Source of the DNA: Rhipicephalus microplus | Taxonomy: Eukaryota > Arthropoda > Arachnida > Ixodida > Ixodidae | Assembly: GCF_043290135.1 (NCBI RefSeq) | Contig: NC_134710.1 | Location: 7,515,821 to 7,579,820, forward strand | Reading direction: 5' to 3' | Length of the DNA: 64,000 bases | In this document: positions 35,338-46,699 of the stretch, piece after piece | Layout: every line of letters begins with the position of its first letter | Numbering within the stretch: the first letter of the stretch is position 1 | Notes under the pieces: model-generated | What the model saw: the letters and a program-made list of their open reading frames with translations, nothing else | Databases searched by the model: none | Told to the model about the DNA's origin: nothing | Position numbers and translations under genes: made by a program

Positions 35338-36244
35338 CTGACACGAGATGACTTCATGGTTCTATTCACAGATGACGCCACCACCAAAAAATGTTTGTAA
35401 TATTGATTAATTGTTGAAAATCTTTTGAGTCATGCGCTGATACGCAAGGTTAGTGAGCACTGGTAATTACAAAACATGACATAGTCCTGATAATGTGCGT
35501 TAATTGTGAATTAGCAATAAAAGAAAAAAATTAAATTAGCACAAACCTGGCAAGCAGAAAAATGAGCTAAATTTACTCTGTCTTACATTCTTCTAAGTAA
35601 CTTATGACAGTTTTTTTCTGCATAGAAAGAATTGCTGCTTCAATATTGAAAATTTCAGGTTTTCATCTTGGACAGTTTTTCCACCTCATCGGTAATGCCT
35701 GAACAAGTGGATCCATAAATTTGTGAATTCAAGCAGTTATCATTCAAGAGCCATTCGTCAGAATGCGAAACAACTTCGCGCAGACATTAGGTACTATGTA
35801 GCCTGGAAACTCATTCAATATTGTTGTTCTACACAAAAAAAAAAGTTATTCACTCATAAACCTACATTGTTTTGCTCATTTTGATTGAAGCCTGCATGAC
35901 TTTTTGATTGCTTTACTGGCTACGTTTCTTCATAGAAACCTTGCATAATGCTTTATGAAGAGGATCAGGAAATTTCATTTGATTATGCTGAACAGTTTTG
36001 CCACACTTCCAGTGCAAGAGAGGCTTGTACAGCAAAAGCACTGTTCTTTGCTCGCACTGTTTCGAGTGCTATGCAAAACCACTTCAGACTAGGCGACAAT
36101 ACTAGCTGTCATTAAAAAGTGGGGAATGTAAGCTTTCTAATGCAAAATAATTCACATTAATAGGCTGAGCATAGAACGTCAGCAAACAGTGAATAAAATG
36201 CAGAGCTGGTGCTGCCAGAGTGGGACCACCACCTTAATAAATAA
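35338..36244. other. No supported feature
   Basis: AT-rich with very short frames; nothing recognised. Confidence 0.5.
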
Positions 36245-36687
36245 TTTTGTTGGGCTAGTTGGTACATGCTTACCTAATTCTAAATAGATGCATACTATCG
36301 TGGAAGAAAATTGAGGACAGAACAGAAAGAGCGTCACTCGCAACTAACTTTATTCTCGGAGTATCAGCGAAATATATAAGCATAGCAAGCTTGCGTACGC
36401 ACATTGCCTGACATGCTAGTAAAAAAAAACGCGATTAGATTGAGATCAAACGATGAACAAATATTCTGAAGATTGAAATTCCCCACTACACAGAGCAACA
36501 AATATAATATTAACATGCATATCTCTTTTTAATTTTAATCTAGTATGCTTCCATAATTTTGCGTGCTAAGGTGTCATTACTCTTTCCAAGAAAGGATACC
36601 CTGAAAAACCTAGACTCACACTTGCAGGCACCACAATGTGCAGGCAAACGTGCCAGTGCATAAAGGACAGAATTAGAGAGCAAGAAC
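36245..36687 (-). mobile_element. Penelope-like element fragment, left arm of a 0.9-kb palindrome
   Basis: On the minus strand the frame 36540-36728 ends CGACKCESRFFRVSFLGKSN, followed by DTLARKIMEAY and TAG. This matches the Cys-rich end of the Penelope-like GIY-YIG endonuclease (C.C....LGKS.D...R.I.EAY). Downstream come an AT-rich 3' UTR and an end containing GAATAAAGTTAGTTGC, then a TTGGGCTAGTTGGT tip (read on the plus strand) at about 36249-36262. The RT part is missing. Confidence 0.7.
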
Positions 36688-36868
36688 TTCCTGCGAAAAA
36701 TAAACTTCCGGCATATTTGCCAGCACATTGTGGTTTCTGCAAATGTGAGGCTAGGTTTTCCAGTGTATGCATCCTTGAAAAGAGTAATGATACATACCTT
36801 GGCACGTGAAATTATGGAAGCATACTAGATTAAAATTAAAGAGAGATATGCATGTTAATATTATATTT
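36500..36868. repeat. 60-bp inverted repeat, 59/60 identical, within the Penelope palindrome
   Basis: Left copy 36500-36559 and right copy 36809-36868 are reverse complements with one mismatch, while the sequence on either side of each differs far more between the arms. It spans the last codons and the AT-rich 3' UTR of the element. Confidence 0.9.
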
Positions 36869-37185
36869 CTACATTAAAGCATTAAAGCATTAAAGCATTC
36901 TACATTAAAAAGAAGGGAGATATGCTTGTTAGTGTTACATCTGTTGTTTTGCGTGGTTGGAAATATTTGTTTCTTAGAATCGTTTTTTGTTCAGTGGCTC
37001 TTTTGTCATCATTTTTTTCTTGTGAATCTTATGGCATGTTTTTTGACTAGCATGTGAGGCAAAGAGCACGTGCATTGTTGCTGCGCTTGTATATTTCGCA
37101 CATTTTCCAAGAATAAAGTTAGTTGGAAGTGACGCCTTTCCTTTTCTGTCCTCAATTTTGTTTCTCGATGGTATGCATCTTTGCG
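36688..37185 (+). mobile_element. Penelope-like element fragment, right arm of a 0.9-kb palindrome
   Basis: Mirror copy of the left arm, reading outward on the plus strand. It keeps CKCEARFSSVCILEKSNDT, then a 2-nt insertion shifts the frame before AREIMEAY and TAG. It carries a diverged 3' UTR and the same GAATAAAGTTAGTTGGAAGTG end (about 37111-37131) before GTCCTCAATTTTG. A second, more diverged copy of the AT-rich UTR (about 36903-36950) follows an ATTAAAGC short repeat, so this arm contains an extra duplicated segment. Confidence 0.7.
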
Positions 37186-40100
37186 TATTTCAGTAAGTGC
37201 TGTGTTATTTTCCAATAACAAAACCCTTGCAACACCAAAACTTTTCTGTTCATCTTTCCATCTAGTTACAGCAAGGGTAAGCTGTATACAAAAATACTAG
37301 AAATAAAAGCACCAAACCAAGCACCAGAATAAAAATATCAGGATAAGCGAAACGAAAAAGATGTAGCCTAACTGCTCGCATCTCTAAATCCTGCCAAAAG
37401 AGAATGCTCTTTCTCTAAAAGGTGCAACGATAGCATGCTTACACATGCAACCCTTGACCTCGCAGTCTCCTCCACCTCTACTATCTCCCTGACCCTTTGA
37501 CCTGGACGAAGTGCAAGAAAGACACTGTCTTCAAAAATTGGCCTAACCCATCAACCCACGCAAGCATTCCGAGAAACCTTTAAACTGCTGTTTATAGACT
37601 GCAATGGTGCGCACAGAGTGTATCATTATTTAAGGTTCCTGTCTGAGCCACTGACCCTCCTGCATGTCACAGAACAAAAGGAGCATTTAAGGGCTGAATT
37701 ATCTTTCATAGACACAGCCTGAGTACTCACACAAAATATTTGCATAGCGTTTTTTTTTTGTTGCAATAAGTAGTTAATGACACACTCATCGTGAATGGAA
37801 CAGTTAGTTACCTAGAAAAAGGTTTTAAAGTGCTCAGCTACGATTTCAGTTTCAGAGGGCGCTAAACAAGTGAGGAGGGACGTAACGTGGTTTTCATGCA
37901 GACATAGCTGGCTACATGAACACAAAACTGCATGGACGTGGTCACCGTACAGACAACGTTCTTAAATGAAAGCTTTCTGGGTGCAATGAGAATTGCCCCT
38001 GAGATGTAAATATGCATGACCCATAAAAATGCGCAGCCAAAGCAAGGACATCAGCCTTTGTGCTCCCATGCAAGTCGGCCCCCTCTTCATTTGAAGAAGT
38101 CTGCTAGGAGAGCACTTGCAAGGGTTGTGAAAGCCAACACAAACTTATGACAAAGAAGGCAGTGGGTTGTTTACACAGAAATAAAAGGGGTGTTCTGCAA
38201 GTAATGGCATGACAAGCACTGTAAATTTGAATTTAAGTGTGTTCCAGCATATGTCACTTGTTTATATTTTGTAGACAACCCCCCCCCCCCCCCCCATATC
38301 TATGCCACAAGTTAACTCGCCTGCCAAGGCTGCTCGAAGCAAATGCAATGGGAGGGACAAAAGATACAAAGATGTAGCACCATCTTCGAACTGAAATTTA
38401 TTACAAAGCAGTGCAGATATATATGCAGTCCTTCAATGAGAATAGACAATCAGCCCATGAAAAATATAGGAGACGTTATTGGTAGCTTTTTGACTATAGT
38501 ACAGCAATTACAAGAAAAATGTTCAGAAATTAGGGTGGACAAACACACAACTTTCCACCGGCAAAGACTGAACCTACAACCATCAGATAATGCATTCGAT
38601 GCTCTTATCAATGAGCTAAAGCAGCGGCTGTCCTCTTGTTGACATTATCGAGTGTTTCCGAGCACGTAAACCTGAGAGTCTTAGTGGGCACGATTCGTAG
38701 CACGTGATCTTTCTTCGTGTTAGTAGCTGACAATAAGCCCTCCTACACTACCTAAAGGCATCAAGTCTACAGGAACAAGGCCCTCGCCATGAGTGAACAA
38801 AAAAATTTTAGGGGGTTATTTTTCTTTGTTAAAGGAATTGTGTTCACCGTGTGTTTAAAACATGTTACACACTTCTGCCTGTGATCTGAGCTGCAGCCTT
38901 TTAGTCCATTCAAGAGGTGGATCTGCACAAGCAATTAAATACACTGCCTGTGCTTCAACACTTTCTTCCTACCTCCTTGAGTCTGCAAAAGACACTGTAC
39001 ATGCAACGTACACAGTTGCCTTATTCCTTTTTTGGGCCTCCAATGTGGCCAGCCACTCCTCTTCACGCTCAGGATCCATCAAATACGTAAGCAAACTTAC
39101 AGCTACCAACAAGAACACATCTTGAGTGAAACTCGCAATCTTAAAATGGGATGTTTACTCGGAGAATGCATCATCAACCTTGTTTAGGATGAGTCGATTG
39201 CTACAGCGCATTCTGCAAAGACAAGTGCTTGTTCCGCCTTTTAGCCACTTTTGAATACCGCGACACAAAAGCAGCAATGGCTTCCAAGCAAAAGATTCAT
39301 ACCACCAATATGACTGTTATTCTCTGAGAAACCACCCTAAGTTCAATAATTTAATCGTGCCTCATTGAAGAAGCAGCTACGCTATTTCAAAAAGTTGGAG
39401 CACATCCCAAGAAAGCATCAAAGTGGGCACGACATTCTACTTCATGCCTATTGATTCTGCCTAGCGAAACACCAAAAACCATCCTCAAAGCAGGAGGATC
39501 TTATAGCACTAGAAGTCATCAATTTTTTAATAATATTTTTTTCTTTCAGTACAAGCCAAGTACAAGTTATTAAAAATCAGTGTAATGATTAACCACATAT
39601 AAACAGCCTGCCAGTGCAAAGGATATACTGCTCTGCGTCAAGGATGCTATCGCATTTCTTTGAGCAGTATCCTTCCCTGGAAAGTGTAGAATGTCACTGG
39701 CAGGTGTTTTGAAGTGTTTCTCACGCTGTTACTTGAGTCTACCTTTCCTGGCTAGGTCATAGAGGTGTATTTGTAATGGCAGGGTATTAGTATTGAATCG
39801 AGCACTGCATCAATTCTTAGACACCTGTACTTGACCAGTATTTAAAGGAACAATAATAACAGATTGCTAGGTTTTAGTGCTGTACATTTTCTTGCCATGC
39901 GGGTAACTTTTTTTACTGTTTAACTTGGTACAATCTGTGGACTGCAAGTAGGTTGTCAAGCCCAGTATGAAGGTTTTGTAGCACAAGCTCCAGCCCCTTC
40001 TGGCAGCACATGAGATTCCCGAATGTTTCACAATCGAATCCCTGCGCTTAACGCCGCTTTTTACAAAATGGCGCACAAGTTGGCGATATAAGTCATCCAT

Positions 40101-40459
40101 GGAAGTCACTGCTGCCTCTCTCATTGGGGCACACCAAAAGGGCTATGAGGGCGGCCATGCACATGGCCTTGAAGAGTGCTCTGTGGGGATCATTTTAACA
40201 CAAGGTGGTAGAAGCAATTTCCAAGTAAGTGTCTAGACTTTATATTGCAGGTTCAACCTTAGAAGAGTTGCCTCTAGCCGAGGATTTGCTTAGGAATGCG
40301 AGGTATCCTAGGCGTAGAAAGGAGCTAAATACCTTTTGAAGGCGTGCAAGAAGGCGGCTGTTGCACTTAGTATGCACAGTGTTTCTCACAAAATCTTCTA
40401 GAAAATAGAGAGAAAGTGCTGGAGTTAAAGTAGTGTTTATGGCTCCTAAAACTTTCTGA
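37186..40459. other. No supported feature
   Basis: AT-rich DNA. Forward frames 38343-38642 (99 codons) and 38862-39125 (87 codons) and minus frame 39867-40124 (85 codons) are unrecognised. A C-run of about 17 lies near 38279-38295. Confidence 0.5.
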
Positions 40460-40725
40460 CCTACGCAGATTCATCGATCAGATGAAAGAAAGGAAACACT
40501 GCCGCACTCATCACAGGCAGAAGTATGTAACCTGTGTTAAAGGCATGATGTACACAATCACTGACATGCGGCAGGAGCTACATTGGTCAGATGGGACGAT
40601 GTCTTGAGGATAGACTTCATGAAACTTTTATAGCATACAAACAACAGTGACAAAGCATTTCCGAATCCATAAGTGGGTTTGTAAATGTCTTTGAAGCCAG
40701 CGTAGTATTTTCAAGTAGTCTTTAT
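40460..40725 (+). mobile_element. Penelope-like GIY-YIG endonuclease remnant
   Basis: A frameshifted remnant. One frame reads HRQKYVTCVKGMMYTI; the next reads RSYIGQMGRCLEDRLHE. Together they match the GIY-YIG core of Penelope-like elements (VVY.IPL.CGRSYIGQTGRC...RL.EH) with Met for Thr. No RT part and no inverted partner were found nearby. Confidence 0.7.
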
Positions 40726-42590
40726 CAGGGGGTTATTGCACTCTGTTCATTTTTAAACATTAAGTCAGTAAGGTTATGGTCAACATTTCAGTGCTTAGAA
40801 TTCGAGTGTCGAGACTGGTTACACAATTCCTAACAAAGTTGCATTAATTTATTCATTTTACAATTATTTGCAAGTGGTTAAAGCAAATGAATAGTTGTGC
40901 CGCACATCACCACGTCGATAGGAATACGCTTTATAGGCTGCAGTTGTTCCAACTGTCATAATAGAATCAATCAACTGCCATAATAGACTAATTGGAGTAA
41001 AATTATAATAATGCTTTTAATATAATTAAATAATTAAAACGAAAAAACGTGTACAAATATAATAACATTGACTTAAGCCCAACGCAGAAGGCCATGATAA
41101 CAGACGCGACGGAAGAGGTTACGGCAAAACTGGTGGCCCGAGGAAACAAGGTGAAACCGTTGTTGAAACGAACATGGGGCTGCCACTCATTCAAAGGGCC
41201 AATTTTTCGTAGGCATAGTCACACAGAGCAACCTAACATTGATTCTGATAATAGAATAGTTGATATTATTTTTACTTTATTTAGTGCATACATCGTATAC
41301 ACTACATAAATCGAGGTATTGAAAGTGAATGAACGCAAAAATGACAGATTTATGATTTTTGGTTGCATACAGTAAATTGCATCGGTGTCACACGAGAACT
41401 TTTGCGCATCGAAAGGGTTGATCTGGAAATGTGGCAGTTTGGGCTAGTTGGTTTGACAGGACGATAGTTATAGCGCGAGAACAAAACGACAACGGGTCTG
41501 ATTTCTTGATCGCGATCAACAATGATCATTGCTAAGCGGTGCAAATTAATATGGATCGAGTTTGCCTGAAACGAGAGTCAAAGCGCGATTCGGGAGCCTA
41601 ATCACTATCAAAAGTGCCCGTGCGACACCGGCAGTGAACGCCACTTACGTCAAAATTATTGTGACGGAACATGCGATGGCAAAAAGGGCTACAAAAGAGA
41701 AGACTGCAAAGCCCGCTACTTACCCGATCATGCAGCGTCAGGAGTGGTCATGTGGAAGCCGTTGCCGCCGCCAAACGCCTTGCTTAGTTGTACACGGACA
41801 GGAGGGGGCACCGCAGAACACAAAGCCGATAAATGCAGTCACGCAGACTCTATATAAACTAAAATTTTACATTGTTAACCGCTGAAGAAGGGACCGCGGT
41901 GGAAACCTCCATTACTTTGAGCGCGAAACTATCACGTGACTATAACAGCCCATAATGCAAGGCGCGGCCTGATGTTGACAATGTATAGCCTCCGAGACAA
42001 TTACAGCCAATGCCAATCCTAAAGGCCATTGCTTGTTTTATAACTAGTTAATTTTAGATATTCTTCACGCAAATTGTAGTATTAATTTTTTCATGACTTC
42101 ATTTTTATTTTGGTGGCATTTGATGAGCGCAACATGGAAACCATTGTAAGAACGCATCGTAAGGGTGCAAAAAAAAAGCAAGTGATGAGTGCGTAACTGA
42201 AACTTCAGTTGCGATGTACAAGTCATAGCGTTGTCCTGCAGATATTTTAGTGTGTACAGTAATTCGGTCGTTAGCGAACAACTTTTGTCTCAATTTTTAT
42301 GCTGCCTTACTTGTTTTTTTACTGTTACAAAACCACTTTAAAAATAAAGTTGAAATCGAAACTTGTGCAATTTCGATATCGACTCACTATTATCGTCATC
42401 ATCATCGTAACACAGTAGCACGGATAATCTTATTTTCGTGTGTTTTCGCTCTGCATTCTCGGTCAAAGTCGTCAAGTTAGGGTGACTTAGTCAAGCGTGA
42501 GGAGTCGTTCAAGTGTGACCGATAACGACAACCTCTAGTGGAAAAAGCAGAGCACCTTCACTCAACAGCTAAGCATCGTCAGTGAGCCCA
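40726..42590. other. Mostly unassigned; one Penelope-like terminal motif
   Basis: At 41437-41540 the sequence TTTGGGCTAGTTGGTTTGAC, followed by GCGCGAGAACAAAACGACAA, resembles the outer tips of the Penelope-like copies at about 36249 and 47255. Forward frames 41049-41309 and 41562-41885 are not recognised. Confidence 0.4.
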
Positions 42591-42591
42591 C

Positions 42592-42930
42592 TTGATGCGG
42601 ATCTTCCTACACAAAATAAACTTCGCAGCAGAGGCATCTGAGCGCGTAAGTGCAATCGGCGATTTGTGGGCGAACTGGATGCTTTTCACACAGCAATTTC
42701 AGCTTTATTTACCCATTGCAAGTCAAGAAACGGCATCTATCAAATGGACGGTGATACTCCGACTTTCCGTAGCCGGTGGACCTGTTGCCTTTATCTACAA
42801 CAGTTTAGATTTCGGTCCTCCAACTGAGGTGACACCACAACCAGAAATTAACACTTCATGCACACTCTACGCTGACACGCAACAAAGGGTATACCCGCTG
42901 CACCCTTTGCTGCTTAAAGCGGCAAGCTAA
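42592..42930 (+). pseudogene. Possible Gypsy-type gag remnant
   Basis: A 112-codon frame contains GDLWANWMLFTQQFQLYLP, then KWTVILRLSVAGGPVAFIYN. This resembles the N-terminal capsid segment of Ty3/Gypsy gag proteins (W..W...F..YL...; LL...G......Y). No zinc knuckle, pol or LTR is attached. It differs from the gag at 61275-62636. An isolated, decayed fragment is the most likely reading. Confidence 0.4.
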
Positions 42931-43192
42931 ATAACGTCTCGGCTCTTCCCCCACTGCCTCAATCCTAGAAGTGCATGAATGTAACAATGAGCAGCAGCGC
43001 GACAAGATGATCAGACAACAGACCTCCCCAGATATGAATCACCAGTTGTGCGAACTAGCGACAATAGTCCACAATTGTCATGTACAGAGCTCGCCAAGTT
43101 GACCAAGTAGTGGCAGCCCGCACACGACTTCCAGATCAAATCAGCCTCAGTCTTATATAGTAGTTCATAGATAAATGCAGCTAAGCCTTTGT

Positions 43193-43712
43193 TGTGTTGT
43201 GACCAACTAGAAAAACACCGAAGTGGACCACATGTATTAGTCGTCGAGATAGCTGCATAAACGTGGTGCTACTTATACATGTACATCACACTGGAACAGA
43301 AAGGGAAGCTTGCCCAACTGCTGACAGGTTACCATACCTACTCTGTCGACAACAAACATGCTGCTTAAAAAACCTACCCTGCACTAGGAGACTTAGTAGA
43401 AAAAAATGGAGTTAGTACGAAACTACTACAGGGAGAAAGCATCGAAGCTTCCTTTACTAAATAAAGAAGACTTCATTAAGACTGCAACCATTCATGCCTC
43501 AATTCTATAGGAAAAAGGTGGTGTAGTGGGACCAGTAACGGCCAGAACTTACAGCATTGAAGTGCACGGTAGCATGTTAAGGAGAAAGGAGCACACCTGT
43601 GACATATGCCTCAGCCGTTTGTGTAGTGACCAACTAGAAAAACACTGCAGCTGACCAAGTGTATCAGTCGCCCAAACAGCTGCGTAAACCTGGTGCTACT
43701 TCTACATCTACT
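43193..43712. repeat. Direct repeat pair of about 93 bp, 425 bp apart
   Basis: 43194-43286 and 43621-43712 share GTGACCAACTAGAAAAACAC, then TGACCA/GGACCA, AGCTGC(A/G)TAAAC and TGGTGCTACTT in the same order. No coding signal. They could be old terminal repeats or a segmental duplication. Confidence 0.75.
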
Positions 43713-45630
43713 ACATAGAAAGCTGCGTGAAGTCATGTGAAGATTAAATGGTGTCTCATTACAGCTTTGCCTCAGTTGTGTGTCTTTTCGCTCGACCTAC
43801 TCGAGCAAGGGAATCGCAATCGCTAGGTGCATTTGTTCAAGCCGACATAAGCCTTACAGTCAAAGCGAAGCTGAAGCCAGGCCTGGACAAATGTCAAGAG
43901 GACTGCAGTGGTCTGGTGTTATTTGTGTGCTGCATAGTGTGTTGTGCAAGCTTGGCATCTCCTTGTTGGCGTCTCCCAGATTTGCTGTGGGTGATATTGT
44001 TTCCAGATTACTGTCCCGTTCAGGATACTGCAATTTGTGGTTTAGGTTTTCTTACCAACAACACAGTGTTTTCAGCAGGTGTGCTTTCTCTATGGTGTGT
44101 TCACTATGTTTGTTGTGAGTGATCGTCCTTTTGTATTAGTGTGGCATTTCATCGCGGTACAACTCAATGTTTCTATTTGCTGGCGGACAATGTGTCCTGC
44201 AGGCCTGGTGTTTGCTGTGTGTGCCGTGAATGATAGCTTCGGCAGTGACAAAATAACACACTCTTTTACGATTGCTTAATTTTCGGTCGATGTTTACTTA
44301 CACGCAGTTATAAAGAAGACATGAAATGCTTTCATGACGGTGCGAGTTCCCAACAAAGCTATGAGAGCAGAGCACGTGAAATAGCTTCTCTATTGCATTT
44401 TCATCAGTCACAAACACTACCAGATACTTCAGTAGTGCAAACAGTTGTCAAGGCAGTTTCGAACCAAATAGGCACCTTTTTTTGTCCGAAATCTCAGCAT
44501 GTTTATACATTCATTGCGACTTCGACCGTCCTCCTAGAATTTCTGCAATAGACCCGCCTCGTCAAACGTTTACGACATTATAGTGCGTGTGTTTTCACTT
44601 CCTACCGCTCTCTTTTTTCTCTCATTGCATTTTCCTTACCTTTCTGTCTCTCTTCCCAAGTGCAGGGTAGCAAACCAGATACTTGCTTTCCAGTGAACCC
44701 CCCTTCCTTTCTTCATACCATAGTTCTCTTTAACTTTTGACCACAATTTTACTTCATTACTATATACAGTTACTGATTTTTTTGTTCGCATCTTTTTCTC
44801 AAATCATTGCATTGCTTTTTATGTTCTCCAAGAGTAAGGGCTCTGTGAAACAGTCGTTTTTCTAGCTCCATGGTTCCTATTGGTTTCACTTGCATAATTC
44901 CTGTCAATAGTAGGGTTTGTTGTGGCTGTTGCCTTGCATAATGCAAGCAATAGGTCCCGTTTCAGTAGATCTTTTTCTTGTGTGTTTAATCTAAGAGCAC
45001 TCTTTGAAACATAATTGTGGTGATGCATCATCATGGAGGGACAGTTTGATTTACCTACCGCTTGCTCACTTCAAAATGTAAGGTTTCCCATGCTATTTTT
45101 ACAACCACATAGTAATAATTAAAATAAACAGGTAATTTATTATTCAGTCTGCATGCATACATGTAAGGATGAAGCCTGCCTACAGCAGACTTTTGGTAGC
45201 CTAGAAATTTGGGGTCTTAAAAGACTTGCTCTTGCACATATCATTCTCACATATGAATTCACTATGTTTAGTGTATCTAGCTACAGAGATATGAAGGCGA
45301 CGCAATGGTTTCTACCATGTGAATGTGTTCTTGTGTTTCTTTTTTTGCCAATGTAGTCACTCTGTGTGAAGAATGTATGGCGCTGAGCTATAGAGGCCTA
45401 GTCAGGTGACTCATGGTGGTGTTTTTTTTGTCTCCTGCACTACGGGAATCGTGTATAGTCAAACAAATAAATAAACAAAAACATAGAGTGCAGCTATATA
45501 AAGAAATGAGATTCATAGAAGGATTAGTGTGTGAAAAACAGAGGCTGAACTGTTGTCTGTATTGTCCATGCTTCTATTTCTTACTCAAACACACTAACTA
45601 GCCACTGTCAGCCATTATTTAAATGAGTAC
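43713..45630. other. No supported feature
   Basis: Overlapping Cys-rich forward frames (43748-44122 and 43780-44118) and others up to 76 codons are unrecognised. Pyrimidine-rich patches lie around 44600-44720. Confidence 0.45.
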
Positions 45631-45689
45631 ACGAAGTTGAAAAAGTTGCTACGTGTGTTATTGGATGTTTCAGCGATTATGTTCTCCAT

Positions 45690-46001
45690 GTTGTCTCTAC
45701 GTTGGCTGTTAAACATGGGTTTGATTTCTATATACAACGTTGATGCAGTGTTAGTATTGTATTGTTGTTACCACATTAATACCATCACGTTAGGGCAACG
45801 TGATAATTTGAATGTTTTTGCCTCGTTAAAACAACACGTTAGGACAACGTCAATATTTGAATGTTGCTGCAATATGGAAAACACTGGGTTATCACAACGT
45901 AATACTATAAACGTTGGTTGAATGTTTTATTTTACTGTCTAACGTTGCCTCACATTTGTTACTTTCAAACCACGTTGACTCAACGTTCTGCGTTACCTGG
46001 G
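45690..46001. repeat. MITE-like AACGTT-rich repeat
   Basis: Repeated AACGTT/CAACGT motifs. The right end, CAACGTTCTGCGTTACCTGGG, matches (reverse complement) the left end of the repeat at 22959. The left end is not resolved. Its right end is flush with the outer end of a Penelope-like arm at 46002, so one probably inserted into the other. Confidence 0.5.
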
Positions 46002-46545
46002 AAGGTGTAGTGACGCATTGATCCTTGGCCTTCATGATAAAAAGTTCTAAAACGTCTTTCCTATTTTCTTCTTGCTTTTTTTTTCAAAAACCGTGTTTTA
46101 TGAAACATTGGACTGCACTTACATTCTTTAGAGTGTCCGGCCATAAGACTACCATAACCCTTCTTAGCATTTAAAGCATGCTGTCTTGCTCCATCATTGA
46201 AGCTTCGCCCAGTTTGTCCTATGTTTACTTTTCTACATGTTAACGGTATCTCATACACAACATTGGATTGGCATTCAGTAAACCTATTCTAGTGACGAAT
46301 AGTGCAAGATGAACTATTCCTGTTGCTGTAAGTACACGCACTTTTGAAAGCTTGCAAGGGGCGGAAAAGAACAACATCATATCTGCTGGCTCTTTTCCTA
46401 AAATTGAGAGGCACCTTATGTACGTATTACTATGACATGCAAAGGTCTTTGGTCATTCTGTTTTTCTTTTGGTTGCGTTTCCTTGAACTTTACTTTCGGC
46501 AGGAGGGTTTCGCAAACGAGTGTGATGGTGCTGTTGGGATATTGG
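46002..46545 (-). mobile_element. Penelope-like element fragment, left arm of a divergent pair
   Basis: The minus-strand frame 46061-46258 encodes YEIPLTCRKVNIGQTGRSFN, then ARQHALNAKKGYG, AGHSKECKCSPMFHKTRFLK. This is the GIY-YIG core and Cys/His segment typical of Penelope-like elements (Y.IPL.CGK.YIGQTGR; H...C.C.P....T..L). The RT part is largely missing. Similarity to the right arm extends inward to about 46545. Confidence 0.8.
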
Positions 46546-46699
46546 CTGGTGCTGTCAGCCCAGGAGTGCTTAGAATGTTCTGCCCTTTGATAGCGGGCAT
46601 TCAAAATTAGTAAAAAAAGGAATTGACACAACATGTATTTAGGCCATCTTTCAGAAGTCATGTTAGCATAAGGGTGAGGGCAGCCTTAAAAACCAGATT

